Assembly: GCA_964441755.1 (NCBI GenBank)
Contig: CAYTVG010000006.1
Coordinates: forward strand, 178,877-242,876
Direction: 5' to 3'
Source of the DNA: JAUMBM01 sp964441755
GTDB taxonomy: Bacteria > Bacteroidota > Bacteroidia > Chitinophagales > Saprospiraceae
DNA length: 64,000 bases
Shown here: piece after piece, positions 17,438 through 25,510 of the stretch
How positions within the stretch are numbered: the first letter of the stretch is position 1
How the letters are laid out: the number at the start of each line of letters is the position of its first letter
Position numbers and translations under genes: made by a program
The notes under the pieces: generated by a model
Database searches by the model: none
What the model saw: only the letters and a program-made list of their open reading frames with translations
What the model was told of the DNA's origin: nothing

Positions 17438-19248
17438 GCACTCCCCGATACAATGACTTTGTCATTCGCTTTGCCAATGTAAACGGCACCGGTTCTGCCA
17501 GCGCCAATGATATGTTTTCGAAAGCTGTCTTTCGCATGGGTATACCTGTGGCGGCCAAGAATATTTTTCCTTCCAACATACAGGGGCTGCCTACCTGGTT
17601 TGAGGTACGTGTCAATGAGCAGGGCTACCTCGGGCGGCGCGAGGGGATAGACATCATGGTAGCTGTCAACCCGCAGAGCCTGCGGCAGGACGTGCAGGCG
17701 GTGCTGCCGGGCGGCTATTTTCTGTACGACAGCACCAAGCAGCTGCGCGCCGATGTATTGCGCGACGACATCCACTACATTGGCGTCCCTATGATGCAGT
17801 TGTGTATGGATCACTTCAGCGAGCCCCGGCAGCAGCAATTGCTCAAAAACATGGTCTATATAGGCGCTTTGGCTGAGTTGCTGTGCATTGAGATCGCCGT
17901 GATTCACGAGATAGTACGGCAACAGTTTAGGAAAAACGAAAAACTGACAGCGCTCAATTTTCAGGCGCTCGAACTGGGCAGGGAGTACGTGCGTGCGCAT
18001 TATGACTGCCCGCTGCCGATACAATTGCTGCGACGCGACAAGCTGGGCGATGCCATCATGATTGACGGCAACACCGCTACGGGTCTGGGGGCTCTGTACG
18101 GGGGTGCTTCTGTCGTTGCCTGGTATCCCATCACGCCCTCCACCTCCGTTGCCAAAGCGTTTGAGACCTATGCCAAGCGCTACCGCACTGATGCTGAAAC
18201 CGGCAGGAAGCGCTATGCCATTGTACAGGCCGAAGATGAGCTGGCTGCCATCGGCATGGTCATTGGCGCTGCCTGGAATGGTGCCCGTGCATTTACAGCC
18301 ACCAGCGGACCGGGGGTATCCCTCATGAGTGAATTTCTCGGGCTGGCCTATTTTGCGGAGATTCCTGCCGTGCTCGTCAACGTGCAGCGCGGAGGCCCCT
18401 CTACGGGTATGCCTACCCGCACCCAGCAGGCAGATCTTCTCTCTTCGGCTTACGCTTCTCACGGCGACACCAAGCACGTGCTGCTTTTTCCCTCTACCCC
18501 TGCCGAGTGCTTTGACATGACTGCTACGGCCCTCGACCTTGCCGACCGGCTGCAGACGCCTGTGCTGGTGATGACCGATCTGGATCTGGGCATGAATTCT
18601 CACCTCTCCCCACCGCTTAAGTGGGAGGCAGGCCGGCGGTACGACCGCGGTAAGGTACTCACAGCTGAACAGCTCGAAACGCTGGACAAATTTGGCCGCT
18701 ACCTCGATGTCGATGGCGATGGTATTTGCTATCGCAGTCTGCCGGGCACACACCCCACCAAAGGTGCCTTTACGACCCGCGGCACCTCCCGCGACGAGTA
18801 TGCGCGCTATACAGAAGATGCGGCTACCTATGCGCGCTCCATCGACCGGCTGGCCAAAAAATGGAAAACTGCTGCCGGGCTTGTGCCCCCAGCCGAAGAA
18901 TACCAGCCCGGAAACCAAAGCAGCATCGGTATGATCTTCTTCGGTACTTCCCACTATGCAGCCATCGAAGCGCTGGAGATGCTGCGGCAGCAGGGTATAC
19001 TTGTCGACGCACTTCGGGTAAGGGCCTTCCCCTTTCAGCAGCGCGTAGCCAGCTTTATTGAGGAGCACGAACAGGTACTGGTGATCGAGCAGAACCGGGA
19101 CAAACAGTTCCGCTCCCTGTTGGTCAACGAGCTGGAGGTGGCGCCCCGCAAGCTCATCCCCATCCTCAACTACGACGGTATGCCCATCACCGCCGATGCC
19201 ATCTTCCGGCAGGCCAGTGAGGCGCTGTTGCTGGTTGAGCAGTTGTAA
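17434..19248 (+). CDS. korA: 2-oxoacid:acceptor oxidoreductase, fused gamma-alpha subunit (KorA type)
   Basis: A 604-residue subunit. The N-terminal gamma domain (residues 1-190: IRFANVNGTGSASANDMFSKA, then GIPVAAKNIFPSNIQG) is fused to the alpha (pyrimidine-binding) domain (GNTATGLGALYGGASVVAWYPITPSTS, then AEDELAAIGMVIGAAWNGARA, then GGPSTGMPTRTQQADLL). The fusion and length fit 2-oxoglutarate:ferredoxin oxidoreductases. These enzymes oxidatively decarboxylate 2-oxoacids to acyl-CoA. The specific acid cannot be read from the sequence, although 2-oxoglutarate is the usual substrate of this architecture. The ATG at 17434 overlaps the upstream stop. The beta subunit follows after 102 bases. 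Confidence 0.9.
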   Translation: MSTPRYNDFVIRFANVNGTGSASANDMFSKAVFRMGIPVAAKNIFPSNIQGLPTWFEVRVNEQGYLGRREGIDIMVAVNPQSLRQDVQAVLPGGYFLYDSTKQLRADVLRDDIHYIGVPMMQLCMDHFSEPRQQQLLKNMVYIGALAELLCIEIAVIHEIVRQQFRKNEKLTALNFQALELGREYVRAHYDCPLPIQLLRRDKLGDAIMIDGNTATGLGALYGGASVVAWYPITPSTSVAKAFETYAKRYRTDAETGRKRYAIVQAEDELAAIGMVIGAAWNGARAFTATSGPGVSLMSEFLGLAYFAEIPAVLVNVQRGGPSTGMPTRTQQADLLSSAYASHGDTKHVLLFPSTPAECFDMTATALDLADRLQTPVLVMTDLDLGMNSHLSPPLKWEAGRRYDRGKVLTAEQLETLDKFGRYLDVDGDGICYRSLPGTHPTKGAFTTRGTSRDEYARYTEDAATYARSIDRLAKKWKTAAGLVPPAEEYQPGNQSSIGMIFFGTSHYAAIEALEMLRQQGILVDALRVRAFPFQQRVASFIEEHEQVLVIEQNRDKQFRSLLVNELEVAPRKLIPILNYDGMPITADAIFRQASEALLLVEQL

Positions 19249-19350
19249 AGCAACTATTGAGATAACCCTCGGGCCTTGACGGCCGGACTATAAACAAAAT
19301 GGCGGGACATTTTTGCCACCTACAGCGCTCCCGCTACAAAAACCAGCGTT

Positions 19351-20403
19351 ATGTCTTTTGTAAAACCAAGCTTTCGCCACCCCGGACTGGAAAAAAATAA
19401 GGCAGGCTACACCAGAGCCGACTACGAAGGTTCCATCTCTACCCTTTGCGCGGGCTGCGGGCACGACTCCATCAGTGCTGCCATTGTGCAGGCATGTTAT
19501 GAAATCGATCTCGAGCCCCACCGGCTGGCCAAAATCTCCGGTATCGGTTGCTCCTCCAAAACCCCCGCCTATTTCCTCAACAATTCCCACGGCTTCAACT
19601 CTGTACACGGACGCATGCCCTCTGTTGCTACAGGCGCGTACATGGCCAACCGCGATCTGCTGTATCTGGGTGTGTCCGGTGACGGCGACACAGCTTCCAT
19701 CGGTATGGGGCAGTTTGTGCACGCAGTGCGCAGGAACGTCAACATGGTATACATTGTCATGAACAATGGCTGCTACGGGCTCACCAAGGGGCAGGACTCT
19801 GCGACGGCGGACCTGGGATCCATCAGCAAGGAAGGCAATCCTAATCCTTTTGAGGGGATTGACCTGTGCAGTCTGGCCATTGAACTCGGTGCCGGCTTTG
19901 TGGCGCGCAGTTTTTCCGGAGATAAGCAGCAGTTGGTGCCCCTCATCAAAGCGGCTCTACGGCATCCCGGCTTTGCCTTTCTGGATGTTATCTCACCTTG
20001 TGTCACTTTCAACAACAACCAGGGCTCTACCAAGTCGTATGACTACACCCGCGAGCATATCGAGGCGACTGCTGCCCTGGATCTCATCCCTTATAAAGAA
20101 GAAATTACCATAGACTATGAGGAGGGCAATGCTGTGCTGGCGCCCCTGCACGACGGCTCCCTGCTGCAGTTGCACAAGCTTGCCCCCGGCTGGAACCCGG
20201 CCGACCGGCAGTCTGTCATGAATATGCTGCACGAGTACCGGCAGCGGGGGCAGATTCCTACCGGACTGCTTTACCTGCACCCGCAGGCCCGCGACCTGCA
20301 CGAGCTCATCCACACCAGCAGCACACCGCTCAACCAGTTGACGGAAGAGGACTTGTGCCCCGGCACCGAGATACTGGAGCAGCTCAACAGCCAGTTTAGG
20401 TAA
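19351..20403 (+). CDS. korB: 2-oxoacid:acceptor oxidoreductase, beta (TPP-binding) subunit (KorB type)
   Basis: A 350-residue subunit with the FeS/TPP start LCAGCGHDSIS, then GIGCSSKTPAYF, HGRMPSVATGA, and the thiamine pyrophosphate and Mg motif GVSGDGDTASIGMGQ, followed by NNGCYGLTKGQ. It pairs with the adjacent gamma-alpha subunit. The C-terminal codons (QFR then TAA) form the first bases of a tandem repeat, a sign that the repeat arose by duplication from the gene end. No new promoter is evident between the alpha and beta genes. Confidence 0.93.
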   Translation: MSFVKPSFRHPGLEKNKAGYTRADYEGSISTLCAGCGHDSISAAIVQACYEIDLEPHRLAKISGIGCSSKTPAYFLNNSHGFNSVHGRMPSVATGAYMANRDLLYLGVSGDGDTASIGMGQFVHAVRRNVNMVYIVMNNGCYGLTKGQDSATADLGSISKEGNPNPFEGIDLCSLAIELGAGFVARSFSGDKQQLVPLIKAALRHPGFAFLDVISPCVTFNNNQGSTKSYDYTREHIEATAALDLIPYKEEITIDYEEGNAVLAPLHDGSLLQLHKLAPGWNPADRQSVMNMLHEYRQRGQIPTGLLYLHPQARDLHELIHTSSTPLNQLTEEDLCPGTEILEQLNSQFR

Positions 20404-20614
20404 AGCGAGCTTGTGACCGGAAAAGAAGATGTGAAAACGGAAGCTCAGTAGCAAATTTAGGTAAAACAGGCTTGTGACCGGAAAAGGAGATGCGGATAAC
20501 CATAACCCGGCAGTAAAACAAGCTTATTTCCTGAAAAGGAAGCTGCAGAAAACGGCAATTCAACAGGCAGTTGTAGCGGTACATGTTTGCACCCGGAAGA
20601 AAATACGCAAAACG
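20391..20614 (+). repeat. Degenerate ~60-bp tandem repeat after korB
   Basis: Four copies are visible. Copy 1 (20391-20450) and copy 2 (20451-20510) share TTTAGGTAAA, then GCTTGTGACCGGAAAAG. Copies 3 (20511-20567) and 4 (20568-20614) have diverged but keep the GGAAAA/GGAAGA block and an AAAACGG block. Copy 1 begins inside the last codons of korB, and a final partial copy (CCAGTTTTAGCGAAG) abuts the 3' end of the MarR gene. Confidence 0.6.
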
Positions 20615-20636
20615 GCCAGTTTTAGCGAAGCTATCG

Positions 20637-21077
20637 TCAGCCATTAAAATTGTCGAAAATCCGATTAATGATGCGCAGGAAAGTCTGGTAATCCTCGTCC
20701 GAAAGGCCTTCCCAGCCCTTATGGCGGAGAGCCTTTACGGCAGGATAAACTTTCTCCACCACCGCTCTGCCCGCGTCTGTCAGGCAGATGTGAAACCGGC
20801 GGCGGTCGTCATCCGCGATACGGCGTTCGACCCACTGTTTGCGCACCAGCAGATCGATGATGCGGGATACGGTCGGCGCATTTTTAAAGCTGCCGTTGGC
20901 GAGTTCGGCCTGCGACTGTCCGTCCTGCTCATACAAATTCATGAGCAGCACCCACTGCTCTGTCGTGATATCTATATTCAGTTCCTGAAAAACTTTGAGA
21001 TACGCCTGTTTTACACTTCTTGCGGTACGATCGAGATAGGTACCAAAATGCTTACTACCATCGTGTTTGGAGGACAT
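20637..21077 (-). CDS. MarR family transcriptional regulator
   Basis: A 146-residue winged-helix regulator. The recognition region ELANGSFKNAPTVSRIIDLLVRKQWVERR is followed by the wing ADDDRRRFHICLTDAGR, both typical of MarR. It is transcribed divergently from the thiolase gene with 94 bases between the start codons, so it probably regulates that gene and itself. No clear palindromic operator was found in the gap. MarR proteins of this kind usually respond to an aromatic or acyl-CoA ligand; this is an inference. Confidence 0.9.
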   Translation of the reverse strand: MSSKHDGSKHFGTYLDRTARSVKQAYLKVFQELNIDITTEQWVLLMNLYEQDGQSQAELANGSFKNAPTVSRIIDLLVRKQWVERRIADDDRRRFHICLTDAGRAVVEKVYPAVKALRHKGWEGLSDEDYQTFLRIINRIFDNFNG

Positions 21078-21171
21078 TTTTTACCACTTTCTGCCAAATG
21101 AAAAGTATTTTGCGCCCAAAATAACAAAAAATAGCGACTACGCAACACACAGCAACCTGACAAATAAGCCA

Positions 21172-22386
21172 ATGAAAAATTTAGCATTCATTATTGACGG
21201 CATCCGGACGCCCATCGGGCAGTTTGGCGGCAGCCTCAGCGCGGTGCGCGCCGACGATCTGGGCGCCCACGTGCTGCGCCAGCTGCTGGCGCGCAATCCG
21301 CAGATTCCTGCAGATGCCTACGAGGACGTAATCATGGGTTGCGCCAACCAGGCCGGTGAAGACAACCGCAATGTAGCCCGCATGAGCCTGCTGCTGGCGG
21401 GCATGCCCGTCAGCGTACCCGGCGAGACCGTCAACCGGCTATGCGCCTCCGGCCTGTCGGCCGTCATCCACGCCCGCCGGGCCATCCTGGCCGGCGACGG
21501 CCACCTTTTCATTGCCGGCGGCCTCGAGCAGATGACCCGCGGCCCCTGGGTCATGTCCAAAAGTGCCAAAGCTTTTGGCAACGACATGCAGCTCTTTGAC
21601 AGCAGCTTTGGCTGGCGCTTCATCAATCCGGCGATGCAGGCAACCTATGGCACCGATGCCATGGGTGAGACAGCCGAAAATTTGGTCGACCTCTACCAGA
21701 TTGACCGCCGCGACCAGGACCAGTTTGCCTGCTGGTCGCAGCAAAAGGCTAGCGCCGCCCGCGATGCAGGCCGTTTTGCGGAAGAAATTGCAGCGGTAGA
21801 AATTCCCCAGCGCAAAGGAGTGCCCCTGCTTTTTTCCCAGGACGAATTCATCAAACCCCAGACGACCCTTGAAGGGCTGGCGCAACTGCGCCCTGCCTTC
21901 CGCAAGCAAGGCGGCAGCGTCACGGCCGGCAACGCCTCCGGCCTCAACGACGGAGCGGCAGCCCTCATTGTCGCCTCTTCCGAGGCAGTTGCCCGCTATG
22001 GCCTGCGCCCGCAGGCGCGCATACTGGCTGCAGCCGTGGCGGGCGTAGAGCCCCGCATCATGGGCATTGGCCCCGTGGCCGCTTCGCAAAAAGCCCTGCA
22101 GCAAGCGGGGCTGCAGCTGGCGGATATGGACCTGATAGAGATCAACGAAGCTTTCGCCGCGCAAGTACTGGCCTGCACCCGTGCGCTGGGGCTGGCCGAC
22201 GATGACGCACGCATCAACCCCAATGGCGGCGCCATTGCCCTTGGGCATCCCCTCGGGATGTCGGGCGCCCGGCTGGCGCTCACCGCCGCCCGCGAACTGC
22301 AGCGCAGCGGCAAGCGCTATGCGCTGGTCACTATGTGCATAGGCGTAGGGCAGGGTTATGCGGCTGTTTTAGAAGCTGTTGCATAA
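21172..22386 (+). CDS. Acetyl-CoA acyltransferase (thiolase), PcaF/PaaJ-like
   Basis: A 404-residue thiolase. The nucleophile Cys91 is in NRLCASGLSAVIHARR, the catalytic His is in NPNGGAIALGHPLGMSGARL, and the second Cys is in TMCIGVGQG. The NPNGGAIALGHPLGMSGARL form is shared with beta-ketoadipyl-CoA thiolases (PcaF/PaaJ), so it may cleave 3-oxoadipyl-CoA, but general 3-ketoacyl-CoA thiolase activity cannot be excluded. The frame is open to 21067, overlapping the MarR start; the ATG at 21172 begins the conserved MKNLAFIIDGIRTPIG. No other aromatic-degradation gene is nearby. Confidence 0.92.
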   Translation: MKNLAFIIDGIRTPIGQFGGSLSAVRADDLGAHVLRQLLARNPQIPADAYEDVIMGCANQAGEDNRNVARMSLLLAGMPVSVPGETVNRLCASGLSAVIHARRAILAGDGHLFIAGGLEQMTRGPWVMSKSAKAFGNDMQLFDSSFGWRFINPAMQATYGTDAMGETAENLVDLYQIDRRDQDQFACWSQQKASAARDAGRFAEEIAAVEIPQRKGVPLLFSQDEFIKPQTTLEGLAQLRPAFRKQGGSVTAGNASGLNDGAAALIVASSEAVARYGLRPQARILAAAVAGVEPRIMGIGPVAASQKALQQAGLQLADMDLIEINEAFAAQVLACTRALGLADDDARINPNGGAIALGHPLGMSGARLALTAARELQRSGKRYALVTMCIGVGQGYAAVLEAVA

Positions 22387-22390
22387 AAAA

Positions 22391-22458
22391 AATACTCTTT
22401 GGCGGCTGATGCCACCAAAGAGTATTTATCATTTTTTGCCGCCATTGGCGGCAAAAAA
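22391..22458. terminator. Two hairpins between convergent thiolase and molybdoenzyme genes
   Basis: Hairpin 1 has 16-bp arms, 22391-22406 and 22411-22426, with one mismatch and loop TGAT. Hairpin 2 has perfect 12-bp arms, 22432-22443 and 22447-22458, with flanking T6/A6 runs. They form a bidirectional terminator. The second ends four bases before the molybdoenzyme stop codon. Confidence 0.8.
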
Positions 22459-22462
22459 CAGC

Positions 22463-25321
22463 CTACTCTTTATCTACATAAAAAGTTTCCTCTGCAGGCC
22501 GCAAAGCGCGCTTCATCCAGAGCGGCCGCCGCAGCCCATTGGGGCCCGGCGCCGGCCGCGCCATGGTCAGCCATTTTTTATACACCTCAAACGACTTATT
22601 GGTATCTACAAAAACATCCCCGTAGTTATCGCCGGCATGCGCCCGCTCCAGCCGCACCTTCTGGTGCCAGCAATGCATACCACTGATAGGATCGGGATGC
22701 ACGGGGAAGGTAATATTCTGGTGCACACCCCCATCGCTCCAGAAGATACGCGCACTGTCGGGATCCGAGCTTTTAAACGGCTGAATATCCGCAATGGTAC
22801 GCATGCGCCAGCCACCCTTGCCATCGTTGTCGATCGCCACGGTGTTGACCGCCCAGCGGTTGCCCGGCACATCCTGCGGCCGTTTCCAGCGGCCGAGGTG
22901 ATGCGAACAAGCAACAACCCCCGGCTTCATACCCTCTGTCACCCACACCTTGTCTACGAAGTAGCCAATCTCGGTATTTACCCGCAGCAGATCGCCGGTA
23001 GCGACCCCCAGGCGGCCTGCGTCGGAAGGATGTATCCAGATGGGATTCCGGTTGGAGATTTCATACAGCCATTTGGCATTGCCTGAACGGGAGTGAATGA
23101 GGGTCGGCAGGCGGAAGGTAGGCACCAGCGGATACTCCCCCTTGTCGCGGTCCATCTCCTCTTCGTGGATATGGCTCTTGATATAGGTAGGAATTGCATA
23201 CTCGGGCCACTTCCAGTCGACCATTGTCTGCGAGTAGAATTCATTTTTGCGAGAAGGCGTAGGGAAGCCCACTACAGGCTTGCCGCCACTCATGATGCCC
23301 AGTGCCTTACCATTCTTGGAGATCACCTGCGTGCGGGGATCCACCTCAGCCCCCTGCATCTGTTCAGGCGTCAGCGTCTGCAGGTGCAGGTTATAAGCAC
23401 TCGGCTCTACGAGGTAGGCGCCGTATTTTTTCATATAATCCAGTGCCGACAGCCCCTCTTTAGCGGCCGTCTCCGGCAGGCCCTTGGTGTGCTCGAAGAT
23501 GTACTGATAGTACTCATCGATATTGATACACTCCCCGGGCCGGTAAGGCGACTCGAAATGCTTTCTGATGCCGAGGCTGCCATCGGGATCCATCCGCCAG
23601 CTGAGCTGAATCCAGAATTCGTCCTCTTCCCAGACTTCGCCCGGATTGGACTCGTAGGTAAACGTCACCGGCTTACCGGCGCGACGCATGGCCTCGCGCA
23701 GCACCGGCTGCCGGAAGGCGATCCACACACCCGCATGCGTTTCGTAGCTATTGAGATCGTGGCGTTCGCTGGCCAGCCCCATCGGCAGCACATAATCGGC
23801 AAAATAGGCCGTCTCATTCCAGGTAGGCGTCAGCGCGATGTGCTGGCCGAAGAGATTCTCATCACTCAGCGCCTCGATCCAGCTAAACCCATCGGGATAG
23901 GTCCACACAGGATTGAACACCCGCGTAAAGTACACATCCATTTTACCGCGCCCTTCTTTGAGCATGTGCGGCAGCAGGAAGCTCATCTCAAAATAGGCCA
24001 GCGGATACTCGAGCGGAAAGTGGAGCTCGTTCCAAAACTTTTGGGCAGGTGGCTGGTCAAAAAATTTGGGGTGGAACTTGTTCCAGGTGTTGGGAGAAGT
24101 CCCGCCGGGTGTGCCTACGCTGCCCGTGAGCACATTGAGAAAATGCAGGGTGCGGGCTACCGCCCAGCCCCCCAGGTTGCCGCTGCCCGCGCTGCGCCAG
24201 TTGTGGGTAGCCAGCTGCGTGCCCGCAGCAGCTACGATGCGCGCCACCTCAACAACCGTTTCCGCCTTGATACCACTCTCTTTCTCGGCATACTCCGGCG
24301 TATATTCCGCATATTCTTCCCGCATACCCTCGATAAACGACTCAAAGGTAACCGGCGCCTCAGGCCGGCGAGCAGCCAGGTACTCCTGCCAGTTGACCCA
24401 GGTTTCGACATACTCGCGATTATAGAGTCCCTCATCGAGAATCACCTTGGCCATGGCCAGCATCACCGCTGCCTCAGAGCCCGGATAGCTCGGCAGCCAA
24501 TAATCGGCCATACTGGCCGTATTGCTAAGCCGCGGATCCATGACTATCAGCTTGGCACCCTTCATTTTGCCCTCGATGATGCGCTGCGCATGGGGGTTGA
24601 AGTAGTGGCCACTCTCGAGGTGCGCACTGATAAGGAAGATCACCTTGGCATTGGCATGGTCTGGTGAAGGACGATCGTGACCGTACCAGACAGCGTAGCC
24701 AAAGCGCGCCCCCGAAGAGCAAATATTGGTATGGCTGTTGTGACCGTCGACATTCCAGGCCTGCAGCACGCGATCCATATAGCCCTCATGACCCGGCCGG
24801 CCCACGTGGTAAGCGATTTCATTGTTGCGCCCCTCTATGATAGCCTTCCGCAGGCGGCCGGCGATATCATCGAGCACCTCGTCCCAGCTCACGCGCTCCC
24901 ATTGCCCTTCACCCCTTTTACCTGTGCGCTTGAGCGGGTACAGGATGCGGTCCGGATCCGTCAACTGGTTGATGGTTGCCGGCCCCTTGGCACAGTTGCG
25001 CCCACGGCTGCCCGGGTGGTAAGGATTGCCCTCAAACTTGCGCACCTCCCAGCTTTCCTTATCGATATAAGCGGTGAGGCCGCAGGCACTTTCACAGTTG
25101 AAGCAAGTCGTAGGCACGATGCTGTAGTGCTTTTTCTCACGACGAGGCCAGGACTTGGCCTCGTATTCGACCCAGTCGTCCCACTTTTCCGGTGGCGGAA
25201 ACTTGCTCAGCTCGGGACCGTCGTTCATGCGGTCGAGCGGTGCCTCTTCCTCCTTGTGCAGGTTGGGGATGAGGCCTATTTTTTCAGCTATGCGCTCGAT
25301 TAACGTGTGTTTGCGTGTCAT
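22463..25321 (-). CDS. Molybdopterin (CISM) oxidoreductase catalytic subunit, SoeA/PsrA-like
   Basis: A 952-residue molybdo-bis-pterin enzyme. Cys73, 76, 80 and 110 (C-x2-C-x3-C-x29-C) ligate the N-terminal [4Fe-4S]. The NICSSGARFG segment places Cys201 as the probable metal ligand, as in polysulfide, thiosulfate, nitrate (Nap) and formate enzymes. The C-terminal domain has VNTEIGYFVDKVWVTEGMKPGVVACSHHLGRW. No twin-arginine signal is present in the first 70 residues, so it is probably cytoplasmic. Together with a membrane NrfD-type partner and about 950 residues this recalls sulfite dehydrogenase SoeA, but the substrate is not proven. The partner gene lies 189 bases upstream on the same strand. 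Confidence 0.88.
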   Translation of the reverse strand: MTRKHTLIERIAEKIGLIPNLHKEEEAPLDRMNDGPELSKFPPPEKWDDWVEYEAKSWPRREKKHYSIVPTTCFNCESACGLTAYIDKESWEVRKFEGNPYHPGSRGRNCAKGPATINQLTDPDRILYPLKRTGKRGEGQWERVSWDEVLDDIAGRLRKAIIEGRNNEIAYHVGRPGHEGYMDRVLQAWNVDGHNSHTNICSSGARFGYAVWYGHDRPSPDHANAKVIFLISAHLESGHYFNPHAQRIIEGKMKGAKLIVMDPRLSNTASMADYWLPSYPGSEAAVMLAMAKVILDEGLYNREYVETWVNWQEYLAARRPEAPVTFESFIEGMREEYAEYTPEYAEKESGIKAETVVEVARIVAAAGTQLATHNWRSAGSGNLGGWAVARTLHFLNVLTGSVGTPGGTSPNTWNKFHPKFFDQPPAQKFWNELHFPLEYPLAYFEMSFLLPHMLKEGRGKMDVYFTRVFNPVWTYPDGFSWIEALSDENLFGQHIALTPTWNETAYFADYVLPMGLASERHDLNSYETHAGVWIAFRQPVLREAMRRAGKPVTFTYESNPGEVWEEDEFWIQLSWRMDPDGSLGIRKHFESPYRPGECINIDEYYQYIFEHTKGLPETAAKEGLSALDYMKKYGAYLVEPSAYNLHLQTLTPEQMQGAEVDPRTQVISKNGKALGIMSGGKPVVGFPTPSRKNEFYSQTMVDWKWPEYAIPTYIKSHIHEEEMDRDKGEYPLVPTFRLPTLIHSRSGNAKWLYEISNRNPIWIHPSDAGRLGVATGDLLRVNTEIGYFVDKVWVTEGMKPGVVACSHHLGRWKRPQDVPGNRWAVNTVAIDNDGKGGWRMRTIADIQPFKSSDPDSARIFWSDGGVHQNITFPVHPDPISGMHCWHQKVRLERAHAGDNYGDVFVDTNKSFEVYKKWLTMARPAPGPNGLRRPLWMKRALRPAEETFYVDKE

Positions 25322-25471
25322 AATTTTTCAGATTTAGGAAGCCGTCTCTGTTTTTGGGCGGCTAAGAGCGCCAAAGCGCGTCCTGAAGCCTACCTTTCGC
25401 CGCCGTCAGCGGCAAAATACGCTTGAGACAGTTTCTTTTCACAAAAGCAAGCCTGCCCTTGAGGGCCTGTC

Positions 25472-25501
25472 CGGGATTTTTGCCGGAGGCAAAAAATCCC
25501 G
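25472..25501 (-). terminator. Intercistronic hairpin between FeS-NrfD and molybdoenzyme genes
   Basis: Arms CGGGATTTTTGCC (25472-25484) and its complement (to 25501, one bulged A) enclose GGAG. It lies ten bases after the upstream stop codon, so it may attenuate transcription or stabilise the upstream message within the operon. A weaker GCCGCC..GGCGGC-type repeat is at 25400-25415. Confidence 0.5.
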
Positions 25502-25510
25502 CCTGCACCC

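Noticed and set aside
17284..19068. 594-residue minus-strand frame opposite korA
   Set aside because: No family resemblance; the opposite strand encodes a full-length KOR subunit.
23093..24667. 524-residue plus-strand frame opposite the molybdoenzyme gene
   Set aside because: Complementary-strand shadow of a conserved molybdopterin enzyme in GC-rich DNA.
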